DNA from: a virus
Length of the DNA: 64,000 bases
Virus record (IMG/VR): IMGVR_UViG_3300042485_000398
Coordinates: 1-64,000 of that record
Strand: one strand, 5' to 3'
Both the position numbers and the translations under genes were made by a program. Shown here in pieces: positions 60,093 through 64,000 of the stretch. The notes under the pieces are model-generated. The model ran no database searches. It had not been told where the DNA came from and saw only the letters and a program-made list of their open reading frames with translations. Numbering within the stretch: position 1 is the stretch's first letter; every line of letters begins with the position of its first letter.

Positions 60093-63000
60093 TTATACCT
60101 GTAGAGCTATTGCACGAAGTTCACGACATTTTGGAACAACACTGGTTTGATTTGAAAGAAGAACTACTTTAACTGCGAAAGTTTTGTAGCCCGTGTAAGT
60201 TACGCCGTCAGTGGTATATTCCAATACGCCATCACCATTCAATTCGGTCGATGGAATATCATATGTATACTCAATGAAACTGGATGAAGTAACAGTCGGC
60301 GGAGTAGTTGTTAATTCGATCCAATCTTTTTCTTCAAACGGTGCTGGATCACTTTGATGTAGGAATCTGCCATATACCTTTACATCTGTTCCATTTGGAA
60401 CATACTGACTTAGATATACTCTAAGGTCTTCTGCTTCCTGCCCGTCATCTAGAACAACTTGACGAGAAACATACTTAGACCTTGCTTCACCGATACCAAT
60501 ATCTTCGTCTGTTGCATCATTGTTAACATCATTTGCGATTGCAATCATAGAACATTTTCTAAGGTCGATAACAGGTGAAACCGTAGAAGTCTGTGATGAC
60601 ATGCCCAGTTGAATTTTAAACGACTTATCTCCGTCGAGATCGTTTTGCTCATTTGAATATGAACGAATAGCCGCATCGATAGTCAACTCTGTGGTTTTAT
60701 CTGGCACAAAATTCTCATACGATGTCGATGCTTCTGTTTCGGAACCAGTATTTGCCGTGGCAGAATACGAAAAAATAAGTTGACATGGAGTATGATCCAT
60801 ATATGCAAGATTTGCACCCAATGCATTCAACACTTTATCCTCAAGTTCTGCTATTAGAGCATGAGAAGTGCCGTTGCCTACTCGGTCATTGACAGTGAAG
60901 TTCCCGCTCTCAACATAAATCTTAGCAACGTTGTATAGAGTATCGTAAGTATGAGCAAAGCCGGAATTGAGAGTAACACCGATATTTACATTCGATCCAC
61001 CAGTCATAGTCAAAGTTGGATTGCTGGTATATCCAGCGCCGGGATTTGTCACTGCTACATTAGTCACTGCACCGCCGGTAACAGTAACTGCAACCGTAGC
61101 ATTGGTTGTTGCACCACCGCCCGAAAGTGTGCGGGCAACAACTGTTGTAACTGTGTATGTTAGACCGGTTAGCGTGCCAGCAGTAGTTACGATTGCGTCA
61201 CCAGATTGAGTTGTCAGCGTGAATCCAGTAACAGCACCAACCGAACCTGTAACAGCAGAAACCTTATAGACAGTTCCTGTCGCATAACCAGATATTGTAG
61301 CAGTACCACCCAGAGTACCAGTGATAGTTACAAGATCGCCAACAACAAGTTTTGAAGCACCGCAAGTAAACTGGCCTGCAGTTCCAGAAACAGCAACAGT
61401 TGCGACAAGGGCACTACCATAACCAGTGCCTGCGTTGATTATATTAAACGAGAATCCATGAATTTTATCACCCGGAGAAAATTGAGAACTTGAGAAGGAA
61501 TGAAATTTTGCGTAATCGATATCATGTGTATTCAGTGCGACCGTACCAGTTGTGCCGATTGCAAAGTTTGCTCTCTGTAAACTAAACTTAATATCTTCTG
61601 CCTGATATGCGGTCCAAGTTCTGTTGTTCGCGGATGTAAATAGAACACCGACATTAGGCTGCTCTGAAATACGAGTTGTTGTGTTAAGTTGGTTTTCACC
61701 CAATTCAGAAACCCAAATTTCATAGTTGGGATCATTACCCGCTGGCAGAAGAACAAAGCAATACTCGGTATTGTTTTGTAAGAATACGGGAGATGGGAAA
61801 GTAAACTTAGTTGACGTAGCACCATTTTCGGCATCGATGTTTACCTGACCAGGGGATAGTGTTACTTCACCGAAAGGAATTACTCTATCACCCGGATAAC
61901 CATTTACCACTTCTCGTAGTTGCAGGGTAATAGGATTTGTGGTAGATTTTTTCTTAAAGTAGGTATCTATTGAAGTCACATAACATCCAAACGGCACCTC
62001 AGAAACCATAAACGTCTGTGCGATTGGATCGGGAGCTCCGAACCTAAAATCAAACATTGATAAGTCGAAGTCAAACATTGGTAGATCTGGCACAACGGGT
62101 GGTTCAGGTTGAACAACTGGCGGTGCCGGCGGTAGCGGAGCAGGATCTGGAGCAGTTACAGTAACATTAGTTACCTCAGTGACGTTATTGGTAACGTTGG
62201 TCACAGATGTATTATTGATATTTTGTGTAACCTGAGTGACTTCGGTAACATTTGTGGTATTATTGATTGTAGTAAATGTATTATTTACCACTGTTGTTTG
62301 AACAACACCAACCGCTCTTTCACCTAGTCGATTTGTTGTCGTATTGCTATCGGAAACCGATCTACTATCCGACAGATTTGAGGTTGCCAGATTAGCAACT
62401 CTTGTAGAAATAACAGTATCTTGAACGCTTTGTGATAAACCATTCGCAGAGAATGTCATCGAGGCAGCGGTAGTAATAAACTTGGGTCTGTTTTTAGAAT
62501 CATCGGTAAGTCTGAATAGCTTTTCTCCGACGCGGAAAGTACCAGCAGGAATTCTGAATTGACCAAAGCATTCACCAGACGCATTTGTGATCAGTGGGTC
62601 GCCATAATCACCAGTTGCTAGTGATGTATTTTGAACAGAATTTGTTGCGCCGCTAACAACACCAGATAACGGACGACAATGAGCCTCAACAGTGGCACCG
62701 TCAAAGAATGGATATACACGAGTAAGCGGCTTCATTCTCGTTGCTTTAAACGTCACAATAATAGAACGCATAAACGGAATGATAGAAGTATTTGTTACTC
62801 TAGGACCAATTCGTTGAGTTTGTGTTTCCGGCGTTACAGTAAGTTGAACGCCCTGACGAGTTTGTCTTTGTTCTGTTGTCGTTGTTACGATAGCAATATC
62901 TTCTTGGAATAGAGTATCGCCTCGTATGGCAGTGTTACCCGCTGCCGTTTGTGTGTTTGTAGTAACTCTACCCGTTCCGGTATCTTGCCAATCTTCCCAC

Positions 63001-64000
63001 TGAGTGCCCCATGCATCAGCAAGAGTTTCCCAAGCATCATAGTTACCATCAAAATTAGCAGAAATATCAGGAAGAACAGAAGTGTCTGTCCAGTTATCAA
63101 CAGGAGGATCGAGGTCTATTTCACCGATATATGTGAACAGAAGTTCACCGGTGCAATTACGGAACTTAGATGCTTGTAACTGACTCATCATCGTAAATTC
63201 GGTATACGGTAGTGTCAGTAGATCGCCTGTTTTTGTAATATTAGACGAGTTTGCAGAATCATACTGTAGGTCCACATTTTCCATGAAGAAGAATGGACGC
63301 ATTTCTTTTGCGTTTGGATCGATAGCAATATGGTATTCATTACTTAGAACATTACCGACATTATGTCCGGTGAATGCATCTACAAGAATACCGTTCTTAA
63401 AGCGATCTAGGCCGTTGGTATCAGTAATACTCAAATCACTAGCAGATTTTTCTAGTAAATTTAGCGAAGTGTAGTATTCCAGTCGATTTAGTCGCTGTTC
63501 TAGCTGACCAATATCGCGCATTGTATAACGACGATTATCAATTGCCTTATACTTAATTCCATAATCCGGTCTACCCACAGATTTAGCAACGTTGGGTGCC
63601 AGAGAAGGATACGGAGGAATGTCTATAACCGCGATAGATAAAGAATTCTCCGGTTCTACTGGTTCAAGTGGACTTAAAGAAGATACACCATATACAGAGG
63701 AAAATACACCCTCGTCGTCCATAACAATTCTATCTTTACGTCCCAGATAATACTCAATGTCTGTAGTAAATTGTTCTGTCGGGAAAGGTGTTATAATAGC
63801 TGCGCCAGTAGGACCACTAGGTGAAGAACCTACTGCAGGATTAACTGTCGCTGAGCCAGGGCTTGTCGTGAATGTAATAGTATCATCCCAGCGAGGACGA
63901 AAATCTAGTGTGTCGCGAAGATCATATGTGACCCCGGAAGTTGTAGAGGTATAAATTGGAATTTGTTCTGTGCGAATTTTGCCCGCTGGTGTAGTTTCGT
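60093..64000 (-). CDS. Very large virion structural protein (DUF4815-type), 5' end beyond window
   Basis: At least 1302 residues; the frame stays open to the right edge. Near the right edge YDLRDTLDFRPRW and TDIEYYLGRKDRIV recall the DUF4815 region of T4-like phage structural proteins. Later FGAPDPIAQTFMVSEV and NTEYCFVLLPAGNDPNYEIWV are further family features. A disordered Asn/Thr/Val middle (NNTSVTNVTNNVTEVTN) and a Gly-rich segment matching the window-start protein follow. Likely a baseplate/fibre-linked virion protein. Confidence 0.75.
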   Translation of the reverse strand, partial: ETTPAGKIRTEQIPIYTSTTSGVTYDLRDTLDFRPRWDDTITFTTSPGSATVNPAVGSSPSGPTGAAIITPFPTEQFTTDIEYYLGRKDRIVMDDEGVFSSVYGVSSLSPLEPVEPENSLSIAVIDIPPYPSLAPNVAKSVGRPDYGIKYKAIDNRRYTMRDIGQLEQRLNRLEYYTSLNLLEKSASDLSITDTNGLDRFKNGILVDAFTGHNVGNVLSNEYHIAIDPNAKEMRPFFFMENVDLQYDSANSSNITKTGDLLTLPYTEFTMMSQLQASKFRNCTGELLFTYIGEIDLDPPVDNWTDTSVLPDISANFDGNYDAWETLADAWGTQWEDWQDTGTGRVTTNTQTAAGNTAIRGDTLFQEDIAIVTTTTEQRQTRQGVQLTVTPETQTQRIGPRVTNTSIIPFMRSIIVTFKATRMKPLTRVYPFFDGATVEAHCRPLSGVVSGATNSVQNTSLATGDYGDPLITNASGECFGQFRIPAGTFRVGEKLFRLTDDSKNRPKFITTAASMTFSANGLSQSVQDTVISTRVANLATSNLSDSRSVSDSNTTTNRLGERAVGVVQTTVVNNTFTTINNTTNVTEVTQVTQNINNTSVTNVTNNVTEVTNVTVTAPDPAPLPPAPPVVQPEPPVVPDLPMFDFDLSMFDFRFGAPDPIAQTFMVSEVPFGCYVTSIDTYFKKKSTTNPITLQLREVVNGYPGDRVIPFGEVTLSPGQVNIDAENGATSTKFTFPSPVFLQNNTEYCFVLLPAGNDPNYEIWVSELGENQLNTTTRISEQPNVGVLFTSANNRTWTAYQAEDIKFSLQRANFAIGTTGTVALNTHDIDYAKFHSFSSSQFSPGDKIHGFSFNIINAGTGYGSALVATVAVSGTAGQFTCGASKLVVGDLVTITGTLGGTATISGYATGTVYKVSAVTGSVGAVTGFTLTTQSGDAIVTTAGTLTGLTYTVTTVVARTLSGGGATTNATVAVTVTGGAVTNVAVTNPGAGYTSNPTLTMTGGSNVNIGVTLNSGFAHTYDTLYNVAKIYVESGNFTVNDRVGNGTSHALIAELEDKVLNALGANLAYMDHTPCQLIFSYSATANTGSETEASTSYENFVPDKTTELTIDAAIRSYSNEQNDLDGDKSFKIQLGMSSQTSTVSPVIDLRKCSMIAIANDVNNDATDEDIGIGEARSKYVSRQVVLDDGQEAEDLRVYLSQYVPNGTDVKVYGRFLHQSDPAPFEEKDWIELTTTPPTVTSSSFIEYTYDIPSTELNGDGVLEYTTDGVTYTGYKTFAVKVVLLSNQTSVVPKCRELRAIALQV
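61190..61400 (-). repeat. Structural-protein module shared with window start (1-190)
   Basis: Encodes GQFTCGASKLVVGD..ISGYATGTVYKVSAVTG, very like GQFTCTATTLAAGD..ISGYATGSIYTVSAVTG encoded at 1-190. DNA similarity is also visible over long runs. Confidence 0.75.

Noticed and set aside
1-64000. CRISPR arrays or insertion sequences
   Set aside because: No regularly spaced short repeats with unique spacers and no transposase with terminal inverted repeats were seen.

Overview
This window is about 64 kb from the genome of a T4-superfamily myovirus with a contractile tail. The evidence is a near-complete T4 core set in T4-like order: portal gp20, prohead protease gp21, scaffold gp22, major capsid gp23, sheath gp18, tube gp19, neck gp13/14/15, terminase gp16/17, gp41, UvsX, gp43, RegA, gp62/gp44/gp45, gp46/gp47, the late sigma factor gp55, UvsW and UvsY. 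Accessory genes (CobS/CobT-like pair, peroxiredoxin, Hsp20, ClpP, peptide deformylase, 2OG-Fe(II) oxygenases) resemble those of T4-like phages of marine and freshwater bacteria, including cyanobacterial and alphaproteobacterial hosts. An embedded Rz/Rz1 spanin pair indicates a Gram-negative host. I see no photosynthesis genes and cannot name the host or species from sequence alone.

Layout. Almost all genes lie on the minus strand, so the transcriptional order runs from 64000 down to 1. 64000-57400 holds very large to small virion or fibre proteins, including one with an unusual Tyr/Gly/Arg repeat. 57400-51800 holds a glycan/modification island: a glycosyltransferase and a 2OG oxygenase on the minus strand, then the only plus-strand block, with four tandem paralogous glycosyltransferase-like genes, a methyltransferase-like gene and a coiled-coil protein. 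51750-46370 is a set of short modular fibre genes. 46350-32900 is the neck, terminase, tail and head morphogenesis block (13, 14, 15, 16, 17, 18, 19, 20, 67, 21, 22, 23), ended by a strong terminator. 32800-8300 is the replication, recombination and regulation block: uvsY, uvsW, 55, dexA-like, 47, 46, then accessory genes, then 45, 44, 62, regA, 43, uvsX, 41 and a tRNA-Arg. 8300-1 holds nucleotidyltransferase-like genes, a holin-spanin lysis cassette, a DUF6321-type head-associated protein, a Dps-like ferritin and further virion proteins.

Regulation is readable from the sequence. The replication block carries about eleven close matches to a host sigma-70 promoter (TTGACA, 16-17 bp, TATAnT), several with a shared CGAATCGA element in the spacer. 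The structural block carries T4-type late boxes (TATAAATA) 20-60 bp before start codons, and the cognate late sigma gp55 is encoded here. Many adjacent genes overlap by 1-4 bases (TAATG, ATGA), which suggests translational coupling.

The most unusual observations are the tandem glycosyltransferase/methyltransferase island, a duplicated gene junction that records insertion of a 2OG oxygenase gene next to peptide deformylase, an identical 34-bp promoter in front of both members of a CobS/CobT-like AAA+/VWA-metallopeptidase pair, interleaved duplications of fibre modules with a recurring DGGTY C-terminus, a domain shared by two structural genes at opposite ends of the window, and a promoter whose predicted start lies inside a terminator stem.
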